Assembly: GCF_008386495.1 (NCBI RefSeq)
Contig: NZ_VTHJ01000013.1
Location: forward strand, 62,001-126,000
DNA length: 64,000 nucleotides
Direction of reading: 5' to 3'
Origin: Streptomyces tailanensis
GTDB taxonomy: Bacteria; Actinomycetota; Actinomycetes; Streptomycetales; Streptomycetaceae
The notes under the pieces are model-generated. The model was not told the origin of the DNA. It worked only from the letters and a program-made list of their open reading frames with translations, and searched no databases. Below, one piece after another: positions 63,457-64,000 of the stretch; position 1 is the first letter of the stretch, and each line of letters begins with the position of its first letter. A program made the translations under genes and the position numbers.

Positions 63457-63544
63457 GGCTGTGACTCGGTCTTTCACTCGGCGGTCCCACCACGTTAAGG
63501 CATCCGCAGTACACGGAGCCCTGCTCACGGATACGGTCATTTCC

Positions 63545-64000
63545 ATGAACATCAAGGCCGTGGTCTGGGACGTCGACGACACCCTCTTCGACTACACCAC
63601 GGCCGACCGGACGGGGATGCGCGCCCACTTGGCCGTCGAGGGCCTGCTCCACGGCTACGAGTCCGTCGAGCAGGCGATCGGGCGCTGGCGCGAGCTCACG
63701 AGCCTGCACTGGCGGCGGTACGCGGCGGGCGAGGGCGACTGGGAGGCCACGCGGCGCGACCGCGTACGGGACTTCCTCGGTGAGCCGCTGCTGACCGACG
63801 CGGAGGCGGACGACTGGTTCGAGCGCTACATCGCCCACTACGAGCGTGCCTGGAGCCTCTTCCCGGACGTCCTGCCCGTTCTGGACTCCCTCGCGGCCAG
63901 CCACCGGCACGCGGTCCTCTCCAACTCCAGCCTCCCCGTCCAGGAGCGCAAACTGCGCGCCCTCGGCGTGTGGGACCGCTTCGAGACAGTGCTGTGTGCC
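63545..64000 (+). CDS. HAD-superfamily hydrolase (3' end outside the window)
   Basis: The first 152 residues are visible. Motif I is WDVDDTLFDYT (nucleophile Asp in DxDxT), a helical C1 cap follows with WRELTSLHWRRYAAGEGDWEATRRDRV, and motif II is VLSNSS. It is likely a small-molecule phosphatase of the haloacid dehalogenase group. The ATG at 63545 has no clear ribosome site. The gene runs past the window end. Confidence 0.88.
   Translation, partial: MNIKAVVWDVDDTLFDYTTADRTGMRAHLAVEGLLHGYESVEQAIGRWRELTSLHWRRYAAGEGDWEATRRDRVRDFLGEPLLTDAEADDWFERYIAHYERAWSLFPDVLPVLDSLAASHRHAVLSNSSLPVQERKLRALGVWDRFETVLCA

Overview
The window is a high-GC chromosomal segment from an actinomycete, almost certainly a Streptomyces. 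Supporting signs are the strong third-position G/C bias, frequent GTG/TTG starts, two conservon operons, AccB/AccE, an S. griseus-type trypsin, a WhiJ-like regulator with a DUF397 partner, and one in-frame TTA codon. From memory the gene order follows the S. coelicolor SCO5514-SCO5547 region (ilvC, serA, PucR/proline genes, leuB, ilvE, cimA, accBE, two conservons, FAH hydrolase, gltX). That assignment is recall, not a search.

Layout. 1-3.1 kb: ilvC and serA, with a strong terminator between them and a candidate structured RNA leader before serA. 3.2-3.5 kb: a large composite palindromic repeat between convergent genes. 3.5-9.9 kb: a leftward peptide-family ABC importer (lipoprotein, fused double permease, two ATPases) facing a rightward metal-motif hypothetical protein and a 47-aa protein. 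A Zur/Fur-type box lies between them, so this may be a zinc or metallophore locus. 10-11.3 kb: a cytochrome P450. 11.5-22.7 kb: a polymorphic-toxin locus made of a secreted LamG protein, a 2291-aa Rhs/YD-repeat protein ending in a Hint domain and a 118-aa putative toxin, and a small candidate immunity protein. 22.8-26.9 kb: a PucR-type regulator divergent from proline dehydrogenase and P5C dehydrogenase. 27.2-29 kb: a 43-aa protein and a Tat/lipoprotein phosphoesterase. 29.1-34.8 kb: leuB, ilvE, a secreted beta-propeller protein and cimA with an attenuator-like leader. 35-39.9 kb: a secreted GH3 glycosidase (TTA codon), a TPM-like membrane protein and a secreted trypsin. 40-42.9 kb: an APH-type kinase, a YdeI/OmdA protein, a GNAT acetyltransferase and a YceI protein. 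43.2-45.1 kb: accB-accE. 45.2-47.9 kb: a DUF433/PIN toxin-antitoxin pair and a WhiJ/DUF397/third-partner regulatory trio. 48.1-49 kb: a broken DUF3800 gene. 49.1-59.8 kb: two tandem conservons, each in cvnA-B-C-D order on the minus strand. 60.4-63.1 kb: a 55-aa protein, a FAH hydrolase and gltX. 63.2-64 kb: a frameshifted RelE/ParE toxin and a HAD hydrolase cut by the window end.

The genes form a branched-chain amino acid and serine core (ilvC, leuB, ilvE, cimA, serA) with related carbon metabolism (proline catabolism, AccBE), broken up by accessory modules for metal uptake, conflict and signalling. The most novel-looking signals are the serA leader RNA, the cimA attenuator, the Zur-like box on a peptide-type importer beside a CDHDxHP protein, and the Rhs-Hint-toxin/immunity pair.
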